64,000 nucleotides of DNA, from NCBI RefSeq assembly GCF_900240335.1, contig NZ_LT964979.1:2356001-2420000 (forward strand), written 5' to 3'. Positions 1 through 7,773 of the stretch are shown piece by piece. Origin of the DNA: Flavimobilis massiliensis (GTDB lineage Bacteria > Actinomycetota > Actinomycetes > Actinomycetales > Cellulomonadaceae). The stretch's first letter is position 1, and each line of letters starts with the position of its first letter. The notes beneath the pieces were generated by a model, which saw nothing but the letters and a program-made list of their open reading frames with translations, made no database searches and was not told the DNA's origin. The position numbers and the translations under genes are program-made.

Positions 1-887
1 AGCTCTACCGCCACATCGGCGAGTACACCGACGTCCCCGCGGGTGACATCGGCGTCGGCGGCCGCGAGATCGGCTACCTCTTCGGCCAGTACAAGCGCAT
101 CACCAACCGCTACGAGTCCGGCGTCCTCACGGGCAAGGGCATCTCGTGGGGCGGGTCGCTCGTCCGCACCGAGGCCACGGGCTTCGGCACCGTCTTCTTC
201 GCGCAGCACATGCTCGAGACCGTCAACGGCGGGTTCGAGGGCAAGCGCGTCGTCGTCTCCGGCTCGGGCAACGTCGCGATCTACGCGATGCAGAAGGCTC
301 AGCAGCTCGGCGGCCACGTCGTCGCGTGCTCCGACTCCTCCGGCTACGTCGTCGACGAGGCAGGCATCGACGTCGAGCTCGTCCGTCAGGTCAAGGAGAT
401 CGAGCGCGCGCGCATCTCGGAGTACGCCGAGCGCCGCCCGTCGGCGACCTTCGTTCCGGGTGGTCGCGTCTGGGAGGTCGGGGCCCAGGTCGCGCTCCCG
501 TGCGCGACGCAGAACGAGCTCGACGAGGACGACGCCCGCGGGCTCATCGCGTCGGGCCTCGTCGCCGTCGCCGAGGGCGCCAACATGCCGACGACGCCCA
601 AGGCGATCCAGCTCCTCCAGGAGGCTGGCATCCTCTTCGGCCCCGGCAAGGCCGCGAATGCCGGCGGCGTCGCGACGTCCGCGCTCGAGATGCAGCAGAA
701 CGCTTCGCGTGACGCGTGGAGCTTCGAGCACACCGAGCAGCGCCTCGCCCGCATCATGAGCGACATCCACGACCGCTGCGCGACGACCGCCGACCAGTAC
801 GACCAGCCGGGCAACTACGTCGCGGGCGCGAACATCGCGGGCTTCACGAAGGTCGCCGACGCGATGCTCGCCCTCGGCGTCATCTGA
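1..887 (+). CDS. gdhA: NADP-type glutamate dehydrogenase, C-terminal part
   Basis: Cytosolic enzyme that reductively aminates 2-oxoglutarate to glutamate, an ammonium-assimilation route. The gene enters from the left edge; its frame is open from base 3, so about 294 of the usual ~445 residues of the hexameric family are seen. Visible are the family stretch DVPAGDIGVGGREIGYLFGQ, then GVLTGKGISWGGS, the nucleotide-binding turn VVVSGSGNVA, and the C-terminal GGVATSALEMQQNA. Start and promoter lie outside the window. A GC hairpin follows the stop. Family assignment is secure; NADP preference is inferred from the family, not from the cofactor residues. Confidence 0.96.
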   Translation, partial: LYRHIGEYTDVPAGDIGVGGREIGYLFGQYKRITNRYESGVLTGKGISWGGSLVRTEATGFGTVFFAQHMLETVNGGFEGKRVVVSGSGNVAIYAMQKAQQLGGHVVACSDSSGYVVDEAGIDVELVRQVKEIERARISEYAERRPSATFVPGGRVWEVGAQVALPCATQNELDEDDARGLIASGLVAVAEGANMPTTPKAIQLLQEAGILFGPGKAANAGGVATSALEMQQNASRDAWSFEHTEQRLARIMSDIHDRCATTADQYDQPGNYVAGANIAGFTKVADAMLALGVI

Positions 888-901
888 CGCCGTCACGTTC
901 C

Positions 902-919
902 GGGCCGGTCCGCCGGCCC
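902..919 (+). terminator. hairpin after gdhA
   Basis: A perfect 7-bp stem (GGGCCGG / CCGGCCC) with a 4-base loop lies 15 bases after the gdhA stop. There is no T tract, as is common in this GC-rich group. Its termination role is inferred from position. Confidence 0.5.
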
Positions 920-1084
920 TGCCGTCGCAGGTCCCCACCACGGGCTGGCACGGTTCCTCGAGGGCGGGCTCCCCACAGGGAGTCCGCCTTCGGCCTGTCC
1001 ACAGCCAGGCAGAACGCGACCTCGTCCACGGGCGCGGTCCGAGGCCTGCGGCAGCGCGCGCGTCGAGACGGTACCGTGACGCCC

Positions 1085-2137
1085 ATGCGTGCTCGCACCC
1101 ACCGCTCCCTCGTCGTCGGGCTCCTCGCCCTCGGCCTCGCCGCAGGCACCGGCCTGCCCGCAGCAGCGGTGCCGGCGGCCGCGACACCCGCGGTCGCGTC
1201 GGCCGCACCGGGAGACGGCCCGACGGTCTCCCTGAGCCGCACCGGTGGCCGCACGGCCGCGCGGACCGCCCGCAAGTTCTACGTCGACCCGACCTCACAG
1301 GTCGCGTCGGCCGCGGCCGTCGCGCGGCGGGATGGCCGACGCTCGACCGCGAAGAAGCTCGACGTCATCGCGACCGCACCCCAGGCCCGCTGGTTCGGCA
1401 CGTGGAACCAGACCCGCACGGTCAAGGCCGAGGTCCGCGCCTACGTCAAGGCCGCCCAGAAGAAGAAGCGCGTGGCCCAGCTCGTCCTCTACGCGATCCC
1501 GGACCGCGACTGCGGCGGTTGGTCGTCGGGCGGGTTCTCCGCGACCGAGTACCGTGCGTGGATCCGCCAGGTCGCGGCCGGCCTCAAGGGTGCGCAGGCC
1601 GTCGTCGTGCTCGAGCCCGACTCGCTCGGCCACACGTGCGGCGGCTCGCAGCGCACCGCACTGCTCAAGGATGCGACGAGCAGGCTCGCCAAGGCCGGGG
1701 CGTGGGTGTATCTCGACGGCGGGCACTCACGGTGGAACAGCCCCGCGACCGCCGCGAAGCGGCTCGAGGCCGCAGGGGTGAGCAAGGCGCGCGGCTTCGC
1801 GGTCAACGTCTCGAACTTCAACTCGACGAAGGCCGAGGTGGCGTACGGCAGGAAGGTCGCCGCACAGCTCGCGAAGCGCGGCGTGAGCTCGACGCACCGG
1901 AAGTTCGTCGTCGACACCTCGCGCAACGGCCGTGCGACCGCGAACGGCCAGTGGTGCAACCCGGGCGGGCAGGGGCTCGGACTACGTCCCCGGTGGGTGT
2001 CCTCGGGCGGCGTCGACGCGTACCTGTGGGTCAAGCGTCCGGGCGAGTCCGACGGCGCGTGCGGTGGCGGGCCTGCCGCCGGCGAGTGGTTCGAGTCGTA
2101 CGCGCTCGGGCTCGTCACGCGGCGGGTGAAGGGATGA
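1085..2137 (+). CDS. secreted glycoside hydrolase family 6 (cellulase-type)
   Basis: Probable extracellular endoglucanase or cellobiohydrolase of 350 residues acting on beta-1,4-glucan. A signal peptide spans about residues 1-43, with an Ala-rich end. The catalytic domain fills the rest: AIPDRDCGGWSSGG, then LEPDSLG (the family's general-acid Asp), YLDGGHSRW, DTSRNG, WCNPGGQGLG and KRPGESDG near the C-terminus. No carbohydrate-binding module or linker is present, so it is a minimal single-domain enzyme. The chosen ATG lies 9 bases after an in-frame GTG (1076) that could also serve; neither has a strong ribosome site. Its stop overlaps the start of the following ribonuclease gene (ATGA), so the two may be translationally coupled, an odd functional pairing. 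Confidence 0.92.
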   Translation: MRARTHRSLVVGLLALGLAAGTGLPAAAVPAAATPAVASAAPGDGPTVSLSRTGGRTAARTARKFYVDPTSQVASAAAVARRDGRRSTAKKLDVIATAPQARWFGTWNQTRTVKAEVRAYVKAAQKKKRVAQLVLYAIPDRDCGGWSSGGFSATEYRAWIRQVAAGLKGAQAVVVLEPDSLGHTCGGSQRTALLKDATSRLAKAGAWVYLDGGHSRWNSPATAAKRLEAAGVSKARGFAVNVSNFNSTKAEVAYGRKVAAQLAKRGVSSTHRKFVVDTSRNGRATANGQWCNPGGQGLGLRPRWVSSGGVDAYLWVKRPGESDGACGGGPAAGEWFESYALGLVTRRVKG

Positions 2138-3669
2138 CACGCCACACGCTGCGGCTCGCCACGGGTCCCGGCGCAGAACTCGAGGCGTCATTCGCCGCGC
2201 TCCGCGCCGAGCTCGAGCTGCCCGGGGACTTTCCCGCACCCGTCGTCGCGGAGGCTGACGCGGCTGCCTCACGCCTCGCCGCCGACGTCGCAGCGCCCAG
2301 GCCCGGTGTACTCGACGCGCGCGACGTCCCGTTCGTGACGATCGATCCACCCGGGTCGATGGACCTCGACCAAGCCGTGGAGATCGAGCGCGACGGCGAC
2401 GGCTACGTCGTCCGCTACGCGATCGCCGACGTCCCGGCAGCCGTCGTGCCAGGAGGCGCGCTCGACGCCGAGACCCTCGCCCGGGGCACGACCGTCTACG
2501 GTCCCGGCACCCGGATCCCGCTGCACCCCGAGGTCCTCTCCGAGGGCGTCGCCAGCCTTCTGCCCGGCGTCGACCGCCCCGCGCTCCTGTGGGACATCAC
2601 GCTCGACGCGCGGGGCGTGCAGACCTCCGCGACAGTGCGCCGCGCCGTCGTCCGCTCGCGCGTGCGCCTGTCCTACATGCAGGCGCAGGCAGTGCTCGAC
2701 GGTGAGGTCACGCGCCTCGACACGCACGACGAACTCGGCCCCGACGAGATCGCGTCGTTGCTCGGCTTGCTGCGCGAGGTCGGCACGCTGCGGCAGGAGC
2801 GCGAGCGGGAGCGCGGTGGTGTGTCGCTCGACGTCCCCGAGCAGGAAGCCGCGGTCGTCGACGGTGTGCCCCTCCTCGAGTTCCGGCACGTGCTGCCCGT
2901 CGAGGGCTGGAACGCTCAGATCTCGCTGCTCACGGGCATGGCGGCCGCGCAGATCATGCTCGACGGCGGCATCGGCATCCTCCGGACGCTGCCGCCTGCC
3001 GACCCGCGCGACCTGCGTCGGCTGCGTCGTGCGGCCGCGGCGCTCGGCATCGGGTGGCCGCGAGACGTCGACTACCCGGGGCTCGTTGCGACGCTCGACG
3101 GCCGCGACCCGCAGCACGCGGCCTTCATGGAGGAGGCCACGTCGCTGTTCCGCGGCGCGGGATACCTCGCGTTCGACGTCGAGCGAGCTCTGCCCCTGCC
3201 CGACGACGGGGACGGCCGCCGACACGCGGCGATCGCCGCCCCGTACGCGCACGTCACCGCACCGTTGCGCAGGCTCGTCGACCGGTTCGGACTCGCGATC
3301 TGCGTCGCGCTGTGCGCAGGCGAGGACGTGCCGCCCGCGATCCGTGACGGTCTCGCGGGCCTTCCCCAGATCATGTCGTCGACCGGACGTCGTGCCGGGG
3401 CGTTCGAGCGTGGCTGCCTCGACGCGGTCGAGGCAGCCGTGCTGCGTGGCCGGGTCGGCGAGGTCTTCGACGCCGTGTGCCTCGAGGCGAACGAGCCGGG
3501 GACGAAGGGTGAGATCCTCATCGCCGATCCTGCGGTCCGCGCGAAGGTGACCGGAGCCGGTCTTGAGCCGGGGGAGCGCACGAAGGTGCGCCTCACGGTC
3601 GCGGACGTCGCCGCGCGCACGGTGCGCTTCGAGACGCTCGCCGTGCCGGCCCCGACCCACGACTCGTAG
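2134..3669 (+). CDS. RNB-domain exoribonuclease (RNase II/R family)
   Basis: Cytosolic 3'-to-5' RNA-degrading enzyme of 511 residues. The RNB catalytic core is visible from about residue 65, with the metal-binding stretch DPPGSMDLDQAV and later RHVLPVEGWNAQISLLTGMAA and the conserved APYAHVTAPLRRLVDRF. It is short for RNase R: no N-terminal cold-shock domains are apparent, as in the compact actinobacterial RNB proteins. The start overlaps the preceding cellulase stop by 4 bases. Unusually, the last two codons and the TAG stop (3661-3669) lie inside the left arm of a dispersed palindromic repeat, so the repeat supplies the gene's end. Confidence 0.92.
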   Translation: MTRHTLRLATGPGAELEASFAALRAELELPGDFPAPVVAEADAAASRLAADVAAPRPGVLDARDVPFVTIDPPGSMDLDQAVEIERDGDGYVVRYAIADVPAAVVPGGALDAETLARGTTVYGPGTRIPLHPEVLSEGVASLLPGVDRPALLWDITLDARGVQTSATVRRAVVRSRVRLSYMQAQAVLDGEVTRLDTHDELGPDEIASLLGLLREVGTLRQERERERGGVSLDVPEQEAAVVDGVPLLEFRHVLPVEGWNAQISLLTGMAAAQIMLDGGIGILRTLPPADPRDLRRLRRAAAALGIGWPRDVDYPGLVATLDGRDPQHAAFMEEATSLFRGAGYLAFDVERALPLPDDGDGRRHAAIAAPYAHVTAPLRRLVDRFGLAICVALCAGEDVPPAIRDGLAGLPQIMSSTGRRAGAFERGCLDAVEAAVLRGRVGEVFDAVCLEANEPGTKGEILIADPAVRAKVTGAGLEPGERTKVRLTVADVAARTVRFETLAVPAPTHDS

Positions 3670-3710
3670 GGTCCGAGCACCATTCGATGGTGCTGGGGGC
3701 CTACGAGTCG
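3661..3710. repeat. dispersed palindrome, family A, copy 1
   Basis: Inverted repeat with outer arms GACTCGTAGG / CCTACGAGTC and inner arms AGCACC / GGTGCT around an ATTCGAT loop. It could fold as one hairpin with an internal bulge. The same ~49-bp design recurs at 3723, 25217, 25279, 36140, 40318 and 40380. All copies sit beside gene ends, suggesting a bidirectional terminator or a REP-like element. Confidence 0.85.
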
Positions 3711-3722
3711 ATTGTGGTGCGC

Positions 3723-3772
3723 GACTCGTAGGTCTTGGGCACCGTTCGATGGTGCTGGGGGCCTACGAGTCG
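3723..3772. repeat. dispersed palindrome, family A, copy 2
   Basis: Same outer arms GACTCGTAGG / CCTACGAGTC and inner GCACC / GGTGC arms around a GTTCGAT loop. It lies 12 bases after copy 1 and just downstream of the convergent minus-strand gene at 3785, so the pair separates two convergent genes. Confidence 0.85.
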
Positions 3773-3784
3773 AGGAGGTTCTGG

Positions 3785-4156
3785 TCAGCGGGGGCGAGCC
3801 GCCTGGAGCGGGAGCAGCCGCGAGATGTCCGCGCGGGTCCCCGACGGCCGCAGACGGCCGTCAGCGACAGCGTCCGCCCACATCACCGTCCCGGTCACAA
3901 GACCGAGCCACGTCTCGGGGTCCGTCTCGACGACGTTCGGCGGGGTGTCGCGCGTGTGCCGCGGCCCCTCGATTGCCTGGACCGCCCCGTCCGGCGGCAC
4001 CCGCAGCTCGACCGCGTGGCCCGGTTCGATCTCGGCGATCTCCTCGAGCGTGAAGCGCACGGCGGTGCGTCGTGCGGCGCGGTCGTCGGGGTTCTCGCGC
4101 CAGCGGGCGAGAGCCGCACGGCCTGCGGCGGGGTCGGTGCGTCGTCGGGCGGGCAT
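3785..4156 (-). CDS. sterol-carrier family (SCP2-like) small protein
   Basis: Small protein of 123 residues that begins MPARRRTDPAAGRAALARW and contains PGHAVELRVPPDGAVQ. This resembles the actinobacterial proteins annotated as sterol carrier family, which I recall near purF/purM in this phylum. purF and purM do lie 5-8 kb away here, with the sulfate transporter between. No membrane segment or signal peptide is seen. The actual ligand is unknown. It is divergent from the membrane protein at 4195, with 38 bases between the starts. Family-level recognition is moderate; no function should be read into the name. Confidence 0.65.
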   Translation of the reverse strand: MPARRRTDPAAGRAALARWRENPDDRAARRTAVRFTLEEIAEIEPGHAVELRVPPDGAVQAIEGPRHTRDTPPNVVETDPETWLGLVTGTVMWADAVADGRLRPSGTRADISRLLPLQAARPR

Positions 4157-4194
4157 GCTCCGATCGTAGGCGCGCGGGAGGCTAGGGTCAGGGG

Positions 4195-4731
4195 GTGAGC
4201 ACGACGCCTGCCGACCAGCCTGAGCCGACCCGCCCCACGGACGAGAACCACGACTTCTCGTCGTCGCCGTCCGGCATCGACGAGTCTGCTGCCGACGTGT
4301 CCAGCACCGCCGGATCCGACGGCGCCGCAGCCAGCACCCCCGACGACGGTGCCTCCGCGCCCGAGGCTCCCGAGACTGCCGACCTCGTGTCCGAGCGCGC
4401 TGCTTCCTCGGTTCTCAGCTCCGAGACGGACGAGGAACCTGAGACGGACGAGGCTCCCGCGACCCTCACCGCCTACCCGGACGAGGCGCACCCCGTGGTG
4501 CTCGACCGCGACACGATCCGACGGGCACCGCGCTTCGGTCGGTTCGCGCTCGCGGCGGTGCTCGGCGGACTGCTGCTGGGCGTCGTCGTCGGCTACGTGA
4601 TCTTCCCGGCCTCCCACCCGGGCTGGTCGCGCACGATCTTCGCGTTCGAGGTCATGCTCGTGTCGCTCGCGGTGACGCTGCTCGCCGCGCTGGCGTCGGA
4701 CAGACGTTCCCGCCGCCCCCGCCGCCGCTGA
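4195..4731 (+). CDS. hypothetical acidic membrane protein
   Basis: A 178-residue protein I do not recognise beyond type. The first ~110 residues are an acidic, Ser/Thr/Pro/Asp/Glu-rich, probably disordered cytoplasmic region. Two membrane segments follow (RFALAAVLGGLLLGVVVGYV and an IFAFEVMLVSLAVTLLAAL region), and the tail is strongly basic (DRRSRRPRRR). The GTG at 4195 is preceded by a G-rich stretch that could act as ribosome site. Similar two-helix proteins occur next to the sterol-carrier-like gene in related genomes as far as I recall. Confidence 0.75.
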   Translation: MSTTPADQPEPTRPTDENHDFSSSPSGIDESAADVSSTAGSDGAAASTPDDGASAPEAPETADLVSERAASSVLSSETDEEPETDEAPATLTAYPDEAHPVVLDRDTIRRAPRFGRFALAAVLGGLLLGVVVGYVIFPASHPGWSRTIFAFEVMLVSLAVTLLAALASDRRSRRPRRR

Positions 4732-4735
4732 AGTG

Positions 4736-5033
4736 TTCCGATAGCCGATCCGACCACGCGGCCGGCACCCGGCCAGCCCTCGATAGCGGATCCGTTCGTC
4801 TGACCTGTACCGATCCGCTATCCGTGGCGCGCTGCCGGTGGCGCGCTGCACCGATCGGCTATCCACGGGGTGGTGGCGGTGGTGTGCTGCACGGATCGGC
4901 TATCGACAGGCAAGCGGGGCAGGGGTGTGCTGCACGGATCGGCTATCGACAGGCAAGCGGGGCAGGGGTGTGCTGCACGGATCGGCTATCGACAGGCAAG
5001 CGGGGCAGGGGTGTGCTGCACGGATCGGCTATC
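4736..5033. repeat. GATAGC-GATCC palindrome cluster with 43-bp direct repeats (family B)
   Basis: This ~340-base gap has no gene. It holds several forms of the motif GATAGC(C/G)GATCCG and its complement CGGATCGGCTATC. From 4885 a 43-bp unit starting TGCTGCACGGATCGGCTATC repeats head to tail at 4885, 4928, 4971 and 5014 (exactly 43 apart). The first three are followed by the same CGACAGGCAAGCGGGGCAGG tail; the fourth is partial. There are no unique spacers, so it is not a CRISPR array. Related palindromes occur at 24494-24720. Confidence 0.85.
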
Positions 5034-5068
5034 CGCACCCTTCGGGGGCGTGCGCGGAGCCCGTGGAT

Positions 5069-6043
5069 TCAGACCGCGAGCGTGAGCGCGTGCGGGGCCG
5101 GCCGCAGCCACACCGTCGAGCCCGCCTCCGCGCCGAGCGTCCTCGACTCCGCGCGCGTGAGCGTCACGGTCGTCGGCGCCGCGTCGGGCGCACCTACGAG
5201 CGCGACGTCGAGCCGCACCTCGAAGCCCACGCGCAGCGCCCGCACGACGCGACCCTCGGTTGCCGCGAGCCCCGCGGGCGGCTCGGTGAACACGTGGACG
5301 TCGTGCGGCCGCACGAGCCTCCCGCCGAGCTCCGTCACCGGCCCGAGGAACCCCATGACAAAGCGGTTCGCGGGGGCGTCGTAGAGGTCGTCGGGCGACC
5401 CGACCTGCTCGACGCGCCCCTCGTTGACGACGACGATCTCGTCGGCGACCTCGAGCGCCTCCTCCTGGTCGTGCGTGACGAAAACGGTCGTCACGGGCAC
5501 CTCGTCGTGGAGGTGCCGCAGCCAGTCGCGCAGCTCCTTGCGGACCTTGGCGTCGAGCGCGCCGAACGGCTCGTCGAGCAGCAGCACGGACGGCCGCACG
5601 GCGAGGGCGCGCGCGAGCGCCATGCGCTGCCGCTGACCGCCCGAGAGCTGCGACGGCTTGCGGTCGGCAAACTGGTCGAGGTGCACGAGCCGCAGGAGCT
5701 CGTCGACGCGCTCGCGGATCTCGTCCTTGGGAGTCTTGCGGATCTCGAGGCCGAAGGCCACGTTCTTCGCGACCGACATGTGCTTGAACGCGGCGTAGTG
5801 CTGGAAGACGAAGCCGACGTTGCGCTTCTGGGCGGGCTCGTGGGTCGCGTCACGCCCCTCGATCGAGACGCTTCCGGAGTCGGCCGCCTCGAGCCCTGCG
5901 ATGATGCGCAGCAGCGTGGACTTGCCGCCGCCGGAGGGCCCGAGGAGAGCGGTGAGGCGGCCCGTGGGGATGGACAGGGAGACGTCGTCGAGCGCGACGA
6001 AGTCGCCGAAGCGCTTGGTGGCGTTGCGGACCTCGATGCTCAT
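5069..6043 (-). CDS. cysA: sulfate/thiosulfate ABC transporter ATPase
   Basis: Cytoplasmic ATPase of 324 residues driving sulfate/thiosulfate import. Walker A GPSGGGKSTLL (~residue 35), Q-loop QHYAAF, signature LSGGQRQRMALARAL, Walker B VLLLDEPFGALD and the switch His in FVTHDQEEAL are all present. A C-terminal regulatory (TOBE-like) region of about 90 residues follows, with GRLVRPHDVHVF. It is the last gene of the minus-strand operon sbp-cysT-cysW-cysA, 46 bases after cysW. Sulfate rather than molybdate is assigned from the operon's two CysT/CysW-type permeases and this CysA form; the substrate has not been proven here. Confidence 0.92.
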   Translation of the reverse strand: MSIEVRNATKRFGDFVALDDVSLSIPTGRLTALLGPSGGGKSTLLRIIAGLEAADSGSVSIEGRDATHEPAQKRNVGFVFQHYAAFKHMSVAKNVAFGLEIRKTPKDEIRERVDELLRLVHLDQFADRKPSQLSGGQRQRMALARALAVRPSVLLLDEPFGALDAKVRKELRDWLRHLHDEVPVTTVFVTHDQEEALEVADEIVVVNEGRVEQVGSPDDLYDAPANRFVMGFLGPVTELGGRLVRPHDVHVFTEPPAGLAATEGRVVRALRVGFEVRLDVALVGAPDAAPTTVTLTRAESRTLGAEAGSTVWLRPAPHALTLAV

Positions 6044-6089
6044 GGCTGCTCCTGAGGGGCTGGGCGGGCGGGACGGATGGTGAGGAGGC

Positions 6090-6905
6090 TCATCGTGCGT
6101 TCCCGTGGGCGGGCCGCAGGTAGGTGACGAGGGTGATGCACGCGACGGACACCGCCGCGAGGAGGAAGGCGACGGCGTACGCGGTCGCGTGGTCGAAGTC
6201 GTGGTACCGCTGCTCGACGAGGAGCGTCGCGGTCTGGGTGCGGCCCTCGAGGTTCCCGGACACGATCTTCACGGCGCCGAACTCGCCGAGGGAGCGGGCG
6301 AGGGTGAGGACGACGCCGTAGACGAGCGCCCACCGGATCGACGGCAGCGTGATGCGCCAGAACGTCTGGAGGCTGTTCGCGCCGAGGGAACGGGCGGCCT
6401 GGACCTCGTCGGTGCCGATCTCCTCGAGGACGGGCACGACCTCGCGGACGACGAGGGGCAGGGAGACGAACGCGGTCGCGAGGACGATGCCGAGGGGTGC
6501 GAAGAGGACGTCGACGCCCGCGCTGGTGAGCCAGGGCCCGAGCCAGTCGCCGCGGGGTCCGTACGCGAGGACGATCGCGAGCCCGACGACGACGGGCGAC
6601 ACGGACAGGGGCAGGTCGATGAGTGCGGACAGGAGCCGTTTGCCGCGGAAGTCGGTGCGCACGAGCAGGAGGGAGATGCCGACGCCGAAGACGGTGTTGA
6701 GGAGCGTCGCCTGGAGTGCGACGGACACCGTGAGCTTGAGCGAGAAGACGACGGTCGGGTCGCTCAGCGCGTCGCGCAGGGCGGTGAGGCCGTCGGCGAA
6801 GGTCGCGCGGACGACGAGGCTCACGGGCCAGCCGACGAGCAGCACGAGGTAGACGATGACGACGGTGCGCAGCGTGAGGCGCACCCAGGGGCTAGTGCGT
6901 GCCAC
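6090..6905 (-). CDS. cysW: sulfate ABC transporter permease CysW
   Basis: Inner-membrane permease of 271 residues with about six helices, including VIVYLVLLVGWPVSLVVRA near the start. The EAA-type cytoplasmic loop EVQAARSLGANSLQTFWRIT contacts the ATPase. The GTG start lies 14 bases inside the 3' end of cysT, so translation is probably coupled. It ends PAHGNAR shortly before cysA. It pairs with CysT to form the membrane channel for the binding protein encoded upstream. Confidence 0.92.
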   Translation of the reverse strand: MARTSPWVRLTLRTVVIVYLVLLVGWPVSLVVRATFADGLTALRDALSDPTVVFSLKLTVSVALQATLLNTVFGVGISLLLVRTDFRGKRLLSALIDLPLSVSPVVVGLAIVLAYGPRGDWLGPWLTSAGVDVLFAPLGIVLATAFVSLPLVVREVVPVLEEIGTDEVQAARSLGANSLQTFWRITLPSIRWALVYGVVLTLARSLGEFGAVKIVSGNLEGRTQTATLLVEQRYHDFDHATAYAVAFLLAAVSVACITLVTYLRPAHGNAR

Positions 6906-7773
6906 GGTTCACCACCCGGCGCTGGAGGATGTCGAGCGTGAGGAGCGCGACGAGGGAGACGCCAAGGAGGACGGTCGCGACGGCGGCGGCCGACGTCTGG
7001 TCGCCATTCTCGAGGTAGGCGAGGATCCGGACGGACGCGACCTCGGTGCGCATCGGGAGGTTGCCCGAGAGCAGGACGAGCGAGCCGTACTCGGAGATGC
7101 CGCGCGCGAAGGACAGGGAGGCGCCCGCGGCGATCGCGGGGACGAGCGCGGGCAGGACGATACGGCGCAGGACGGTGAACGGGCGGGCGCCGAGGGACGC
7201 GGCGGCCTCCTCGACGTCGCGGTCGAGCTCGGCGAGGACGGGCTGGACGGTGCGGACGACGAACGGCAGGGTGACGAACGCGAGGGCAAGGGTCACGGAC
7301 CACTGCGTGTTGGCGACGTTGACGCCGACGGGGCTCGTCGGGCCGTAGAGGGTGAGGAGGACGAGGCCCGCGACGATCGTCGGCAGCGCGAAGGGGATGT
7401 CGATGACGATCTCGAGGATGCGTCGGCCGGGGAACGGGTCGCGGACGAGCACCCAGGCGATGACGGTGCCCATGACGGCATTGAGCACGGTGACGCCGAG
7501 CGCGTTGAGGACGGTGAGGCGGATCGCGGCGGCGGTCTGCGGGGTCGTGAGGGCGTGCGCGAAGGCGTCCCAGCCGCCCTGGGAGGTCTCGACGACGACG
7601 GCGACGAGGGGGATGAGCGCGAGGATCGAGAACCACAGGACGCCGACGCCGAGGCCGACGCGCGAGGCAGGGGTGAGGGCGCGCGGGCCGCGGGCTGCGC
7701 GTGGGCGGCGTGGGCGCGGTGCGTCGAGAGCCGGTGGGGCGGTCGCTGACGGTGGGGCGAGGGTCGTCGTCAC
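6892..7773 (-). CDS. cysT: sulfate ABC transporter permease CysT
   Basis: Inner-membrane permease of 293 residues. After a ~40-residue Pro/Arg/Ala-rich cytoplasmic N-terminus come about six helices and the EAA loop DVEEAAASLGARPFTVLRRI. The frame is open far upstream, but the start is placed at the GTG whose GTGA overlaps the stop of the binding-protein gene. This gives the usual CysT length and operon coupling. It functions with CysW and CysA. Confidence 0.9.
   Translation of the reverse strand: MTTTLAPPSATAPPALDAPRPRRPRAARGPRALTPASRVGLGVGVLWFSILALIPLVAVVVETSQGGWDAFAHALTTPQTAAAIRLTVLNALGVTVLNAVMGTVIAWVLVRDPFPGRRILEIVIDIPFALPTIVAGLVLLTLYGPTSPVGVNVANTQWSVTLALAFVTLPFVVRTVQPVLAELDRDVEEAAASLGARPFTVLRRIVLPALVPAIAAGASLSFARGISEYGSLVLLSGNLPMRTEVASVRILAYLENGDQTSAAAVATVLLGVSLVALLTLDILQRRVVNRGTH

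Noticed and set aside
4885..5033. Possible CRISPR array (43-bp repeats at regular spacing)
   Set aside because: Units are directly adjacent with no unique spacers, and no cas genes are in the window.
5069..6055. Many long open frames antisense to real genes throughout the window
   Set aside because: High GC makes stops rare in the other frames; these lack motifs and have the wrong third-position bias.
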